Shown here piece after piece: positions 31,215 through 40,932 of a stretch of DNA of 52,779 nt. Under the pieces are notes generated by a model, which was not told the origin of the DNA, did no database searches, and was given only the letters and a program-made list of their open reading frames with translations. The first letter of the stretch is position 1. Each line of letters opens with the position of its first letter. The stretch covers positions 1 to 52,779 of the forward strand of contig MGJU01000020.1 in the NCBI GenBank assembly GCA_001794435.1, in the 5' to 3' direction. The translations under genes and the position numbers were made by a program. The stretch comes from Candidatus Yanofskybacteria bacterium RIFCSPHIGHO2_02_FULL_43_17. Its GTDB lineage: Bacteria > Patescibacteriota > Minisyncoccia > 2-02-FULL-40-12 > GWA2-44-9.

Positions 31215-33332
31215 ATGGCAGATTATCCGATTCAAAAAATAAGAAATTTTGGAGTCATAGCTCACATCGATGCCGGAAAAACGACAACCTCCGAGAGGAT
31301 TCTTTTTTATACCGGAATTTCTCACAAGATAGGCGAGGTTCATGAAGGGGATACTATTATGGATTGGATGGAACAGGAAAGAGAGCGCGGTATTACTATT
31401 ACCGCCGCCGCAACAACTGCTTACTGGAGCCCTACCGACGCTAAAGATAATCCGCCAGCTGGCGGAGCCGAAAAAGTAAAACTTAATATAATTGATACTC
31501 CGGGTCACATTGACTTTACTATTGAAGTAAAACGCTCTTTGCGCGTGCTTGATGGGGCAGTTGTCGTTTTTGATGGCGTTGCCGGCGTTGAGCCTCAGTC
31601 GGAGACAAACTGGCGATATGCCGATGATTATAAAGTGCCCAGAATTTGTTTCATAAATAAGCTTGACCGCTTGGGTGCCTCTTTTGATCGTTCTTTTCAG
31701 TCAATTCTCGGACGACTTTCGCCTTATGCAGTTAAATTACAGATACCGGACGGTCATGAAGACCAATTCAAGGGTGTTGTTGATCTTTTGACCATGGAAT
31801 ATGTGACTTTTGAGGGTGCCAAGGGGGAGAAAGTTGTTAAGGGGCCGATACCGGAGAATCTAAAAGCTGAGGCCGAAAAAGAAAGAGCAAGTACTATTGA
31901 AAAAATAGTTGAACAAGACGATCAGGCGATGGCGGATTATCTTGAAGGCAAAGAGATCGGCGTTGACAAGCTCAGGGACATTTTAAGAAAAGCAACCATA
32001 GAAAATAAAATCTTCCCTGTTTTTTGCGGCTCCGCTTTAAAAAACAAGGGCGTTCAACTTATTTTGGATGCCGTAGCATATTATCTTCCGTCGCCTTTAG
32101 ATATTCCGCCCGCCATCGGAGTTTATAAAAAGACAGGCGAGAGTAAGCCGGTTCCGGCGGACGAAAACGCTCCTTTTGCCGCTTTGGCGTTCAAAACCGC
32201 GACTGATCCGTTTGTCGGCTCGCTCACTTTTTTCAGGGTTTATTCGGGCAAGATCGCTTCCGGTTCTTATGTTTTGAATACTAGGAGCGGCCAGCAGGAA
32301 CGGATAAGCCGCATTGTTCGGCTTCACGCTAACCAAAGAGAAGAAGTCAAAGAAATATATGCGGGCAATATCGCCGCGACTGTCGGCTTGAAGGATACAA
32401 AAACCGGGGACACCTTATGCGATCCGGCTAATCCAGTTATTTTAGAAGGCATAGAAGTTCCGGAGCCCGTTATTTCCTTGAGAGTTGAGCCTAAAACCAA
32501 GGCTGATCAGGAGAAAATGGGTATCGCTTTAAGGAAACTATCCGATGAAGATCCGACTTTTAGAATTAAGACTAATGAAGAAACAGCAGAGATGATTATA
32601 TCTGGAATGGGAGAGCTTCACTTGGAAATTATTGTTGACAGAATGAGAAGAGAATTTGGGGTTGGCGTAAACGTCGGCCGTCCTCAAGTTGCTTACAAAG
32701 AAACCATCACTGGTACGGCTGAAGCGGAAGGAAAGTATATACGCCAGTCAGGAGGCCGCGGCCAGTATGGCCATGTCTGGATTAGAGTCGAACCGCTTGA
32801 ACGCAGCGCCGGCTTTGAATTTGTTAATGCCATCAGGGGGGGCGTGATTCCCGAAGAATTTATTAACCCTTCCGAGAAGGGTGTACGGGAGGCTTTGGAC
32901 AAAGGAGTTGTTGCCGGTTTTCCGATAGTTGACGTCAAAGCCACCCTTTATGACGGTTCTTACCATGAAGTCGATTCTTCGGAAATCGCCTTCAAAATAG
33001 CCGCGTCAACTGCGATGCAAGAAGCCGCAAGAAGAGCAAAACCGATACTGCTCGAACCGATAATGAAGGTGGAAATAATAATGCCCGATAATTTTATGGG
33101 AGAAGTTACCGGCGATTTAGCTTCAAGGCGCGGTCAGATATTGAGTATAAACGACAGGAGCCCTTTGAATCTCAAGGTTGTCGATTCACGCGTACCGCTG
33201 TCGGAAATGTTTGGTTATGCCACGTCCTTGAGATCCTTGACCGAGGGCAGAGGAACTTTTAGTATGGAGTTTGACCGCTATGAGTCTGTACCGAATAATA
33301 TTGCGGAGTTGATTAAAGAGGGGAAGAAATAG
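31215..33332 (+). CDS. fusA: Elongation factor G
   Basis: EF-G drives translocation. G motifs [15 protein letters not shown] (near 17-31), DTPGHIDF (near 94-101) and NKLD (near 148-151) are intact and all five domains are represented over 705 aa. Between the switch I region and DTPGH is a short extra stretch [13 protein letters not shown] encoded by the palindrome CCGCCAGCTGGCGG (31451-31464), another in-frame repeat trace. Confidence 0.97.
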   Translation: MADYPIQKIRNFGVIAHIDAGKTTTSERILFYTGISHKIGEVHEGDTIMDWMEQERERGITITAAATTAYWSPTDAKDNPPAGGAEKVKLNIIDTPGHIDFTIEVKRSLRVLDGAVVVFDGVAGVEPQSETNWRYADDYKVPRICFINKLDRLGASFDRSFQSILGRLSPYAVKLQIPDGHEDQFKGVVDLLTMEYVTFEGAKGEKVVKGPIPENLKAEAEKERASTIEKIVEQDDQAMADYLEGKEIGVDKLRDILRKATIENKIFPVFCGSALKNKGVQLILDAVAYYLPSPLDIPPAIGVYKKTGESKPVPADENAPFAALAFKTATDPFVGSLTFFRVYSGKIASGSYVLNTRSGQQERISRIVRLHANQREEVKEIYAGNIAATVGLKDTKTGDTLCDPANPVILEGIEVPEPVISLRVEPKTKADQEKMGIALRKLSDEDPTFRIKTNEETAEMIISGMGELHLEIIVDRMRREFGVGVNVGRPQVAYKETITGTAEAEGKYIRQSGGRGQYGHVWIRVEPLERSAGFEFVNAIRGGVIPEEFINPSEKGVREALDKGVVAGFPIVDVKATLYDGSYHEVDSSEIAFKIAASTAMQEAARRAKPILLEPIMKVEIIMPDNFMGEVTGDLASRRGQILSINDRSPLNLKVVDSRVPLSEMFGYATSLRSLTEGRGTFSMEFDRYESVPNNIAELIKEGKK

Positions 33333-33348
33333 GAGCTTAATCTTTTTC

Positions 33349-33577
33349 CTTATCATTTTTGCAACCGGTGCTCCGAGATAGACAAACAATAGCTTTAAAA
33401 CCTCCGGAAGGCCTTCCGGAATTCCTTTATCCCTGTAAACTAAATAATAAAACCTCATTAAAAAAATGAGGTTTTATTATTTAGTTTACAGGATTCAGTC
33501 AGTTCCGGTTTTCCTGTCGGTTTAAGGTAAAGCTTTGTTTGTCCCTGTCCCTCCGCACCGGTTTCAAAAATGACAAG
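33349..33577. repeat. Very large nested palindrome after fusA
   Basis: The outer arms (about 33349-33374 with 33547-33577; CCTTATCATTTTTGCAACCGG against its complement) enclose an inner pair (GACAAACAATAGCTTT with AAAGCTTTGTTTGTC) and a perfect 28-bp hairpin (33432-33459 with 33465-33492) at the centre. It is the largest foldback in the window. The central hairpin may terminate fusA transcription. Confidence 0.85.
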
Positions 33578-33606
33578 GAAAATGCTTGTGGGGGATTAAT
33601 TTTGGT

Positions 33607-33661
33607 GAGCTGATACATAACGCACAGTCGTATTTGACAAAATTGGATAGTTTGATAGAAT
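33607..33661 (+). promoter_or_regulatory. Promoter with conserved upstream 16-mer
   Basis: TTGACA (33634-33639) and TAGAAT (33656-33661), spacing 16. GAGCTGATACATAACG at 33607-33622 matches the upstream element of the Nudix-like gene at 27320-27335. Confidence 0.75.
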
Positions 33662-33695
33662 AGGCAAAGTTCATTTAAGGTACTGGGGGTCTGTC

Positions 33696-34058
33696 GTGTT
33701 TAAGAAGTTTGCAATATGCTTATGCCTCCTCTGTCTAGTTGGCCTGTTCGCAACAAAATTTAAAGATAGATATGGAAATACATTGTGGACGTTAGTTAGC
33801 GGAACTAATGTAGAACCGCCTGATCTTGTTTACTATGGGCGCGTTGATAGAGTTAGGGAACTAGACTTTAAAAATCTTTTGGGATCAAGCATGAAGGTAA
33901 TTGTGGGAATTCGTTATGATAATGGTGGTTATCAAGTCATTTCTTGTTATGATGGAATGCATGGCAATTTAGAGGTATGTTTTGGGTTAAAGGAAGGTGA
34001 TCGTATTCTGGTTAGATATAAATATGATGGAGAGATAAGTATACAACGTATAAATTAA
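33696..34058 (+). CDS. Exported or membrane-anchored small protein, 120 aa
   Basis: A hydrophobic N-terminus (MFKKFAICLCLLCLVGLFATK) is a signal peptide or anchor. The rest is a compact domain with two Cys in a CYDGMHGNLEVCFG stretch that could form a disulfide. No family is recognised. GTG start with GGGGGT upstream. Own promoter and terminator mark it as an accessory insertion between fusA and tuf. Confidence 0.62.
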   Translation: MFKKFAICLCLLCLVGLFATKFKDRYGNTLWTLVSGTNVEPPDLVYYGRVDRVRELDFKNLLGSSMKVIVGIRYDNGGYQVISCYDGMHGNLEVCFGLKEGDRILVRYKYDGEISIQRIN

Positions 34059-34077
34059 TTACCCGTATATAAATCGA

Positions 34078-34108
34078 ATCCGACCAGAAATGGCCGGATT
34101 TTAATTTA
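34078..34108 (+). terminator. Terminator of the 33696 gene
   Basis: AATCCGACC pairs with GGCCGGATT (one mismatch); TTTAATTT follows. Confidence 0.75.
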
Positions 34109-34299
34109 CGAGTTGCATTTTTTTGAATATTTTAATAATATTTAATGCAGTTTATAACGCCGCTGGCTTGACCCAAACTTAATTTAACATTTACCAATTT
34201 CCATTCATTTAACCATTGTTTCAATGAATCATTGAATAAATAAGTGGCAAATGAAAATGATAACTGGAAAATAATGCTTAAGCGGCCAGCAAGTTAGAA

Positions 34300-34638
34300 A
34301 TGGATACACAAGAACTGAAAAAACTACTGAAGGGTTCAACCGCAGTTTTAATATTGGAAAACGGAGAGCCGTCATTCGTAATACTTGGCTACGACGCATA
34401 CAGGGGTCTTCTGTCCGACCAGGAAAAAGAAGTGAAGATTAATCACTCTGCTGAAGTTGAATCCGGACGTGTTGAGCAGCCAAAACAAGTCGCTGATGGG
34501 AGAGTCTCAGTGGCAAACCGATTTCAGCACAGGATCGGCGAGAAAGAGGCCGAGATGTTAGAAAAGATAAATAAACAGATACTCGCTCTAAAAGATGAGG
34601 TAGAGAAGGAGGAGAAATCCACAGTTGTTGACGAATGA
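34300..34638 (+). CDS. Small Phd-like protein, 112 aa, uncertain
   Basis: The N-terminal half (STAVLILENGEPSFVILGYDAY) resembles the start of Phd/YefM antitoxins, but no toxin gene follows. The C-terminal half is a charged helix (EKEAEMLEKINKQILALKDEV). It may instead be a stand-alone regulator. The 240 bp before it hold imperfect hairpins (GCCGCTGGC near 34160 with the complement near 34283; TTCAATGAATCATTGAA near 34222). A TATAAA box after its end may serve tuf. Confidence 0.5.
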   Translation: MDTQELKKLLKGSTAVLILENGEPSFVILGYDAYRGLLSDQEKEVKINHSAEVESGRVEQPKQVADGRVSVANRFQHRIGEKEAEMLEKINKQILALKDEVEKEEKSTVVDE

Positions 34639-34750
34639 CAGTTATTCGTATAAAATAGATTCTACATAATTATTAAGTACTTTTCTGTGAATTCGGTGAA
34701 AGGGACAGATGACGGACCCGCCTACGCCCTTAAGGGCTTCGGCGAGGTGC

Positions 34751-34793
34751 TGATAATTGTACCTATTCGCTGCGTTCATAGACAATTATCGCA
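34751..34793. repeat. PE-F palindrome, copy 2, ending at the tuf start
   Basis: TGATAATTGT and ACAATTATCGCA as at 6439-6481, 43 bp in both copies. The final A is the first base of the tuf ATG. Confidence 0.88.
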
Positions 34794-35995
34794 TGGCGGG
34801 AAAATTCGAAAGGTTAAAGCCGCATATGAATGTCGGCACAATAGGTCACGTCGATCATGGTAAAACCACTTTAACAGCGGCTATTTTGCATACAGCCAAT
34901 TTGCTCTCTGATGAGGGATACAGCGCTAGGGTTGAAGCAGTCGATCAAATCGACAACGCTCCAGAAGAAAGAGCAAGAGGTATTACTATCGCTCTGCACC
35001 ACTCCGAGTACGAGACGCCAAAAAGGCACTATGCTCACGTTGATGCCCCTGGTCACCAGGACTACATCAAGAATATGATCACCGGTGCCGCGCAGATGGA
35101 TGGAGCCGTGTTGGTTGTCGCCGCTACCGACGGTCCGATGCCTCAGACAAGAGAGCACATTCTTTTGGCAAGACAAGTAGGCCTGCCCTCCTTAATAGTG
35201 TTTTTGAATAAAGTTGACCAGGTAGATGATCCGGAAATGCTGGACTTGGTAGAAGCTGAGATAAGGGAACTTTTGAGTAAATATCAGTACGACGGAGAAA
35301 AAACACCCGTTATACGGGGTTCAGGACTAAAAGCTCTTGAGGCGAAAACAAAAGATGACCCGGCGGTAAAATCGGTGAAGGAATTGCTCGATGCCCTCGA
35401 TACTTATTTTGCCGACCCGGTTCGCGAGACCGACAAGCCATTCCTTATGCCCATTGAGGACATCTTTTCCATTGAAGGCAGGGGGACAGTTGTTACCGGA
35501 AGAATTGAAAGAGGCAAAGTCAAGATTAACGAAGAAGTCGAAATAGTGGGCATTAAACCAACATCAAAGACAGTTGTTACTGGCATAGAGATGTTTAACA
35601 AACAGCTTGATGAGGGTATGGCCGGGGATAATGCCGGAATTCTATTGCGAGGCACCAAGAAGGAAGATATCGAGCGGGGGCAGGTTCTTGCCAAACCCGG
35701 CTCTATCACCCCTCACACCGAATTTGAAGCCGAAATTTACGTCTTAACCAAAGAAGAAGGCGGTAGACACACTCCGTTTTTCAAAGGCTATAAACCTCAG
35801 TTCTATTTCCGAACCACAGACGTTACTGGAGAGGTAATGCTACCGGAGGGCACGGAAATGGTAATGCCCGGCGACACTATTAATTTGAAAGTTAAACTTA
35901 TTGCCCCAATTGCTATGGAAGAAAAACAGAGATTCGCTATCCGAGAAGGCGGAAAGACTGTTGGTGCAGGAGTGGTAACCAAGGTTATTGTATAA
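34793..35995 (+). CDS. tuf: Elongation factor Tu
   Basis: EF-Tu brings aminoacyl-tRNA to the ribosome. [10 protein letters not shown] (near 22-31), DAPGHQDY (near 83-90) and NKVD (near 138-141) are the GTP-binding motifs; the C-terminal domains end [13 protein letters not shown]. Domain 1 reads [20 protein letters not shown], with Gln where most EF-Tu have Ala-Asp at the DCPGHADY motif. The ATG at 34793 is preferred to 34757, which would add PE-F-encoded residues. Length 400 aa. Confidence 0.97.
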   Translation: MAGKFERLKPHMNVGTIGHVDHGKTTLTAAILHTANLLSDEGYSARVEAVDQIDNAPEERARGITIALHHSEYETPKRHYAHVDAPGHQDYIKNMITGAAQMDGAVLVVAATDGPMPQTREHILLARQVGLPSLIVFLNKVDQVDDPEMLDLVEAEIRELLSKYQYDGEKTPVIRGSGLKALEAKTKDDPAVKSVKELLDALDTYFADPVRETDKPFLMPIEDIFSIEGRGTVVTGRIERGKVKINEEVEIVGIKPTSKTVVTGIEMFNKQLDEGMAGDNAGILLRGTKKEDIERGQVLAKPGSITPHTEFEAEIYVLTKEEGGRHTPFFKGYKPQFYFRTTDVTGEVMLPEGTEMVMPGDTINLKVKLIAPIAMEEKQRFAIREGGKTVGAGVVTKVIV

Positions 35996-35999
35996 GATC

Positions 36000-36030
36000 A
36001 AAGCCCCGTACCCCATGGTACAGGGCTTTG
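36000..36030. terminator. Hairpin after tuf
   Basis: AAAGCCC pairs with GGGCTTT around an inner GTACCCCATGGTAC palindrome. Only a short T run follows, so some read-through into rpsJ is likely. Confidence 0.65.
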
Positions 36031-36046
36031 TGTGTTCTTTAATCAA

Positions 36047-36373
36047 ATGGCAAAAAAAACATCAGAAAATAGCCAAAAAATAAGGATAAAACTGAAAGCT
36101 TACGACAATAAGATAATTGACAAGTCTGCTCAGCAGATCGTTGATACTATTGAGAGATATGGAGGCAAGCCGGTTGGTCCGGTACCGTTGCCAACGGAAA
36201 TTCACAAGTACACGGTAAATAGATCTACTTTTATAGATAAGGCCTCTCGTGAGCAATTCGAAATGCGAACCCACAAAAGGATAATTGACATAACATCGCC
36301 GACGCCGAAGATAATTGATGCTCTGATGAATCTGAATCTGCCGTCAGGCGTAGATATAGAGGTCAAAATGTGA
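36047..36373 (+). CDS. rpsJ: Ribosomal protein uS10
   Basis: uS10 belongs to the 30S head and also acts in antitermination as Nus[32 protein letters not shown] and [12 protein letters not shown] are standard. The ATG at 36047 is preferred over 36032. Length 108 aa. It opens the S10 cluster but is separated from rplC by 756 bp containing an orphan gene and hairpins. Confidence 0.96.
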   Translation: MAKKTSENSQKIRIKLKAYDNKIIDKSAQQIVDTIERYGGKPVGPVPLPTEIHKYTVNRSTFIDKASREQFEMRTHKRIIDITSPTPKIIDALMNLNLPSGVDIEVKM

Positions 36374-36439
36374 TTTTTCAAGTTTGCTTGAAAAATCACC
36401 CTGAGCGAAGCCAAGTTCGACTTGGCGAAGTCGAAGGGT
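36372..36439. repeat. Two hairpins after rpsJ, one of the TTCGAC/CTGAG type
   Basis: TGATTTTTCAAG pairs with CTTGAAAAATCA (36372-36399) and includes the rpsJ stop codon. CCCTGAGCGAAGCCAAG with CTTGGCGAAGTCGAAGGG (about 36400-36438) is the dispersed module also seen at 48614 and in hisS. Confidence 0.75.
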
Positions 36440-36456
36440 AAAATAAAATAAAAATT

Positions 36457-36717
36457 ATGTCGGAACAATTACCAAAAACTGAACACGGACAATTACCAAA
36501 AATTGAACACGGACAATTACCAAAAATTGAACACGGACAAGAACCCAAAATAGAAAAAAGTAGAAGTGAAATAGCACAAGAAGCGATGCAAAAGTTAGCC
36601 GATCTGGTTTCGTGGATAGATGTTCTGAAAAATAATCCGGAGGATTCTAAAAATCAAGAAACGGTAGATAATTTAATCAGACAAATTGAACGAAATCTGC
36701 AGGAATTAAAAAAATAA
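36457..36717 (+). CDS. Repeat-containing small protein inside the S10 cluster
   Basis: The 86-aa product begins with an eight-residue unit QLPKIEHG repeated about four times, encoded by near-identical 24-bp tandem repeats (36466-36540), followed by a helical C-terminus ([19 protein letters not shown]). The near-identity at DNA level implies recent repeat expansion. No family is recognised. Placement between rpsJ and rplC is unusual, since these two are adjacent in most bacteria. Confidence 0.6.
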   Translation: MSEQLPKTEHGQLPKIEHGQLPKIEHGQEPKIEKSRSEIAQEAMQKLADLVSWIDVLKNNPEDSKNQETVDNLIRQIERNLQELKK

Positions 36718-36728
36718 ATTATTCCCTT

Positions 36729-36967
36729 CCCCCCAGCCCCGCTTTTTAAGCAAAAGAGGGGCTGGGAGATAAGGTAGTAATATGATGATAGCGTTTATCC
36801 GGTTTAATCGTCGAGTCAAACTCGATGAGCCGGTTTTCTAAAAACGCACCATCCGCATTATTGCCTTAATCCAACAAGGGTGGTTTTAACTCCAAATAAA
36901 ACCGAGAGATAGTTATAAAACAAAAAAGTTTTAGCGCAGGTTAGATCCAGCTAGAACTGGATTTTTT
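36729..36967 (+). other. Hairpin-rich leader ahead of rplC, possible structured RNA
   Basis: CCCAGCCCC/GGGGCTGGG (about 36735-36765) resembles the hairpin at 15737-15771. TCCGGTTTAATCGTCGAGT pairs with ACTCGATGAGCCGG near 36797-36834. ATCCAG/CTGGAT followed by six T (36945-36967) is an intrinsic terminator with no gene before it, so either a small RNA ends here or the leader attenuates the rplC operon. No ORF is convincing. Confidence 0.5.
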
Positions 36968-36984
36968 GTTTGAAAAAGATTCTT

Positions 36985-37122
36985 GATGTTTAAGTCCGAA
37001 GCGCAAGCTTAAGGCGAACGTTCGCCTGCCTGCCGGTAGGCAGGGAGGCGGGTAGCCGAGATAGAACAAAAAATTCAGCAGAATTTTTATGTGGTGAGCC
37101 GTAGCTTATGCTTCGGGCTTAA
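36985..37122. repeat. Palindromic element before rplC
   Basis: GATGTTTAAGTCCGAAGCGC at the left folds against GCTTCGGGCTTAA...CATG at the right; CCTGCCTGCCGGTAGGCAGG forms an inner palindrome. The right arm runs up to the rplC start. Confidence 0.75.
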
Positions 37123-37129
37123 CAAAAAC

Positions 37130-37750
37130 ATGAAGTTTATTTTAGGTAAAAAACTAGGAATGTCGCAGATATTCAAAGAGGACGGGACCGTAATACCAGT
37201 TACGGTTATTGAAGCGGAGCCGAATATGATCACACAGATTAAGACAAAAGAAAAGGACGGGTATGAAGCGGTTCAGGTTGGTGTGGGTTTAAAGAAGAAA
37301 ACCAATAAACCCAAATTTTCAAAAGAATTTAATTTAGAAAACAAGGGGACAAAAGCAAGGGGAAAAGCGTCAACGACTCTCGGGGACCTACAATTAGCTG
37401 TTGGCCAAAAAATTGATTTATCAATATTTTCCGAAGGTGATGTTGTAAAAATCAGCGGATTATCGAAAGGAAAGGGTTTTCAGGGCGTAGTTAAAAGACA
37501 CGGTTTTTCCGGAATGCCTTTTAGTCACGGCCATCATCATGTATTGAGGCATGGCGGTTCCATCGGCCAAAGATTTCCTCAGCACACACTAAAAGGCATG
37601 AGAATGGCAGGGCGCATGGGCGGCGTCAGAGCAACTACGCGAGGATTGAAGGTTGTCAAAGTTGATGCGGAGAATAATTTAATTGCGGTTAAGGGTGCAG
37701 TGCCGGGGCATAAGGGAGGATTAGTTATTGTACAGACACAGTCCCGTTAG
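37130..37750 (+). CDS. rplC: Ribosomal protein uL3
   Basis: uL3 is an early assembly protein at the peptidyl transferase region. MKFILGKKLGMSQIF at the start and GHHHVLRHGGSIGQ plus RMAGRMGG later are characteristic. The ATG at 37130 is chosen over 37091 by homology. Length 206 aa. The C-terminal codons TCC CGT TAG (Ser-Arg-stop) are the left end of a PE-D element, so the repeat provides the stop codon. Confidence 0.95.
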   Translation: MKFILGKKLGMSQIFKEDGTVIPVTVIEAEPNMITQIKTKEKDGYEAVQVGVGLKKKTNKPKFSKEFNLENKGTKARGKASTTLGDLQLAVGQKIDLSIFSEGDVVKISGLSKGKGFQGVVKRHGFSGMPFSHGHHHVLRHGGSIGQRFPQHTLKGMRMAGRMGGVRATTRGLKVVKVDAENNLIAVKGAVPGHKGGLVIVQTQSR

Positions 37751-37857
37751 AAGTCGCCCTAACGGGTTAAACGAATGAAATATAAAATAAACAACAATAG
37801 TCGTTCTGCGCGCATAACTGGTCGTTAATAACTGCGTAGCAGCGACTTCTAACGGGA
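37742..37857. repeat. PE-D palindrome between rplC and rplD
   Basis: TCCCGTTAGAAGTCGC (start at 37742) and GCGACTTCTAACGGGA (end at 37857) are perfect 16-bp arms. Its TAG is the rplC stop and its last A begins the rplD ATG. The interior shares GTTCTGCGCGCATAACTGGTC with other PE-D copies. Confidence 0.93.
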
Positions 37858-38498
37858 TGGAATATCCATTGTATAATCAAAAGGCGGATATTATTGGAAA
37901 TGTAGAGTTGCCAGACTCCGTTTTCGGCGTTGAAAGCAATAATGACCTGCTCCATCAGGTTGTCTCGTCATTGATGGCCAACAAGAGGCAGGTTATAGCT
38001 CATGCCAAAACAAGATCGGAGGTTCGCGGCGGCGGCAAGAAGCCTTGGCGGCAAAAGGGCACGGGTAAAGCGAGACACGGATCCATCCGGTCACCCATAT
38101 GGAAAGGTGGAGGAGTGACATTTGGTCCGACGAAAGAAGTGAATTTTAAGAAAAAGATCGGCAAAAAGATGGCGCGCAAAGCATTGGCCGTGGCGTTAAG
38201 CGAGAAGGCAAGGAACGGCAGTATCATCGTGATTGACGGCATTAATTTGAGCCTTCCCAAGACAAAAGAAGCGGCAGGCATTTTAAAATTATTCAGAGAG
38301 AAGCTTGATAAGACGGGGAGCATTCTTATCGTGACTTCCTTGGCGGATAAGAATTTGCATAGAGCGGCAAAGAACATACAGAAAGTGGGAGTAACTGAAG
38401 CAAGGAATCTTAATCCACTTGAAACGCTTTCGTATAAGAATTTAATCCTGCTGAAAGATGCGGTAGGTATGGTGGGTAATTTGAATAAATCCCGTTAG
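37857..38498 (+). CDS. rplD: Ribosomal protein uL4
   Basis: uL4 lines the exit tunnel. The tunnel loop KTRSEVRGGGKKPWRQKGTG is clear near 51-70, followed by ARHGSIRSPIWKGGGVTFGP. Length 213 aa. The ATG is supplied by PE-D and the protein again ends Ser-Arg-stop encoded by the next PE-D element. No Shine-Dalgarno is present. Confidence 0.96.
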   Translation: MEYPLYNQKADIIGNVELPDSVFGVESNNDLLHQVVSSLMANKRQVIAHAKTRSEVRGGGKKPWRQKGTGKARHGSIRSPIWKGGGVTFGPTKEVNFKKKIGKKMARKALAVALSEKARNGSIIVIDGINLSLPKTKEAAGILKLFREKLDKTGSILIVTSLADKNLHRAAKNIQKVGVTEARNLNPLETLSYKNLILLKDAVGMVGNLNKSR

Positions 38499-38602
38499 AA
38501 ATAACCCTAGCGGGAATAAATTATGAATATTAATGAAATAAAAATTATTAGTGTATGGCACCGTCCAGTGGTGGTTGGCGCTTTGCATTATTTCTAACGG
38601 GA
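38490..38602. repeat. PE-D palindrome between rplD and rplW
   Basis: TCCCGTTAGAAATA (38490) to TATTTCTAACGGGA (38602). Its TAG is the rplD stop (38496-38498) and its final A starts the rplW ATG. The interior differs from the 37742 copy but resembles the one at 42047 (ATGGCACCGT...CAGTGG). Confidence 0.93.
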
Positions 38603-39024
38603 TGAAACTTTTTAGCAAAGACAAAAAGGGAAAAAAGCCGCCAAAAGCGAGCTTCGCCAAAGGCGGGAAAACAGAAACACCGGAAGAGTTTCGGAATGTT
38701 GAAGCCGCAGAACAGACAGAAGCTGCTGTTCCTAAAGTACTGCCCAAGGAATACGGTGTTTTGAAAGGTTTTTACATAAGCGAAAAGGCTTCAGGACTTG
38801 CTTCATTCAACCAGTATGTTTTCAAGGTTTTTGACGGCGTCACCAAGAACGAGATTAAAAAGCAAGTGGAAAACAGTTTTAGCGTAAAGGTTAAAGGGGT
38901 TAAGATAATAAACTTGCCGAGAAAGAGGAGAAGCGTGGGTCGTCATGTCGGTTTCAAGTCCGGATTCAAGAAAGCAATCGTAGTATTAGAAAAAGGTCAT
39001 TCGATTGAAGGGTTTCAGCCCTAA
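38602..39024 (+). CDS. rplW: Ribosomal protein uL23 with N-terminal extension
   Basis: uL23 sits at the tunnel exit and docks SRP and trigger factor. The core VLKGFYISEKASGLAS...NQYVFKV and KVKGVKIINLPRKRRSVGRHVGFKSG is standard. About 45 extra N-terminal residues are charged and low in complexity; part (KASFAKGGK) is encoded by a small palindrome. The ATG at 38602 is preferred to 38551, which lies inside the PE-D element. Length 140 aa. Confidence 0.92.
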   Translation: MKLFSKDKKGKKPPKASFAKGGKTETPEEFRNVEAAEQTEAAVPKVLPKEYGVLKGFYISEKASGLASFNQYVFKVFDGVTKNEIKKQVENSFSVKVKGVKIINLPRKRRSVGRHVGFKSGFKKAIVVLEKGHSIEGFQP

Positions 39025-39054
39025 CGCGATATATAGATATATAGAAATTTCGAA

Positions 39055-39879
39055 ATGAAAAGTTATTCACCAACAACTCCATCGAGGAGACATATGAAAG
39101 GATACGATTTTAGCCGGTTATCAAAAACCGAGCCATTAAAGTCGGCCACGACAGGACTTATAAGATCCTGGGGGAGGAATAATAAGGGCAGGATAACCAG
39201 TAAGTACCGAGGTGGAGGCGCCAAGAGGCTATATAGAGAGATTGACTTTAAGCAGAACAAAATCGATGTTCCCGGGAAAGTTTTCTCAATAGAGTATGAT
39301 CCGAACAGAACCACAAGAATCGCCAGGATCAATTATGCCGACGGCGACAAACGATACGTTTTGGCTCCTCAAGACCTGAAAGCGGGAGACGAAATAATAA
39401 CAGCCGAAAAGGCGCCGTTGCGGCCCGGAAACAGGATGAAGTTGAAGAACATACCCCAGGGTTCAATGGTTCACAATGTTGAACTTAGGCCTGGTCAGGG
39501 TGGTAAACTTGTGCGGTCTGCCGGTAGCGGGGCGATGGTGCTTGCCAGCGAAGGCGGTTATGTCCAGTTAGTTATGCCCTCATCGGAGATAAGGATAATA
39601 TCCGGAGAGAGTTCTGCTTCAATAGGCCAACTGTCCAATACAGAGCACAACTCAATAGTTTTAGGTAAGGCCGGGAGGACGAGATGGTTAGGCAGGAGGC
39701 CCAAAGTAAGAGGTACGGCGATGAATCCCGTAGATCATCCGTACGGTGGAGGCGAAGGCAAACAAGGCCGGGGAACAAGAAGGCCAAAGACGGCTCAGGG
39801 CAAAATCACCGGCGGCAGAAAGACCAGAAATAAGAAAAAGAAATCGGGTAAATTCATAATTAGAAGACGGCATAAATAA
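39055..39879 (+). CDS. rplB: Ribosomal protein uL2
   Basis: uL2 is needed for subunit joining and peptidyl transfer. RSWGRNNKGRITSKYRGGG near the start and AMNPVDHPYGGGEGKQGRG near 222-240 contain the conserved catalytic-region His. Length 274 aa. It follows rplW by 30 bp. Confidence 0.97.
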   Translation: MKSYSPTTPSRRHMKGYDFSRLSKTEPLKSATTGLIRSWGRNNKGRITSKYRGGGAKRLYREIDFKQNKIDVPGKVFSIEYDPNRTTRIARINYADGDKRYVLAPQDLKAGDEIITAEKAPLRPGNRMKLKNIPQGSMVHNVELRPGQGGKLVRSAGSGAMVLASEGGYVQLVMPSSEIRIISGESSASIGQLSNTEHNSIVLGKAGRTRWLGRRPKVRGTAMNPVDHPYGGGEGKQGRGTRRPKTAQGKITGGRKTRNKKKKSGKFIIRRRHK

Positions 39880-39882
39880 AAT

Positions 39883-40285
<403 letters not shown>

Positions 40286-40371
40286 AAATGAAAAAAGAAA
40301 AACGACAACTAAAAACTGAAAATTTTTAAAATCGGATTTTACTTTTTCAATTTTAATTTTTAATTTGAAAC
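40286..40371. repeat. PE-E AT-rich palindrome between rpsS and rplV
   Basis: AAAATGAAAAAAGAAAAACG with AACTAAAAACTGAAAATTTT on the left and ATTTTACTTTTTCAATTTT-type sequence on the right. Confidence 0.7.
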
Positions 40372-40911
40372 ATGGCTGAAGTAAAAGCACAATTGAATAA
40401 TTTACGATTGGCACCGAGAAAAGTAAGGGCGGTTTCGAATTTGATAAAAGGCAAAAATGTTCTTGATGCCCTTGCTCAACTGGAAGCTCTGACTAAGCGT
40501 TCCGGTTCGCCCGTTGCCAAGCTGATCAGATCGGCTATGGCCAATGCTGAAAATAACAATAATATGGTAAAGGAGAACTTGTATATCAAAAGCATTAATG
40601 TTGACGAAGGCGTTAAATTAAAAAGATTCAAACCAAAAGGCTTCGGGAGAGTTTCGCCCATAGAAAAGAAAACAAGCCGCATAAGGCTGGTCTTGGCGGA
40701 GAAAGTTCCCGGCATGAAGAGAATCGCAACGCAAGAGAAGCTTTCGTCTCGAGCTCAGGCCGAGGGGAAAGTGAAAGAGGAAAAAACAGAACAGGTTTCC
40801 TTAGCCGATAAGCATGAGACGAAAAAACCAGAAATTAAAACAGAATTAGGTCGAAAAGAGAATGTTTTAAAGAGTTTAGGCAAGCGGGTGTTTAGAAGAA
40901 AGGCAATTTAA
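40372..40911 (+). CDS. rplV: Ribosomal protein uL22 with C-terminal extension
   Basis: uL22 reaches into the exit tunnel. LNNLRLAPRKVRAVSNLIKG at the start and VDEGVKLKRFKPKGFGRVSPI near 81-101 (tunnel loop) identify it. About 65 extra charged residues follow the usual 110-aa core, with no recognised domain. Length 179 aa. Confidence 0.94.
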   Translation: MAEVKAQLNNLRLAPRKVRAVSNLIKGKNVLDALAQLEALTKRSGSPVAKLIRSAMANAENNNNMVKENLYIKSINVDEGVKLKRFKPKGFGRVSPIEKKTSRIRLVLAEKVPGMKRIATQEKLSSRAQAEGKVKEEKTEQVSLADKHETKKPEIKTELGRKENVLKSLGKRVFRRKAI

Positions 40912-40932
40912 TTATATTCAGATATTGATTTT

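Noticed and set aside
34300..34638. Antitoxin of a complete toxin-antitoxin pair
   Set aside because: Only the N-terminal half looks Phd-like and no toxin-sized ORF adjoins it.
36466..36540. CRISPR array
   Set aside because: The 24-bp units are tandem without spacers, are read as a coding repeat (QLPKIEHG) and no cas gene is near.
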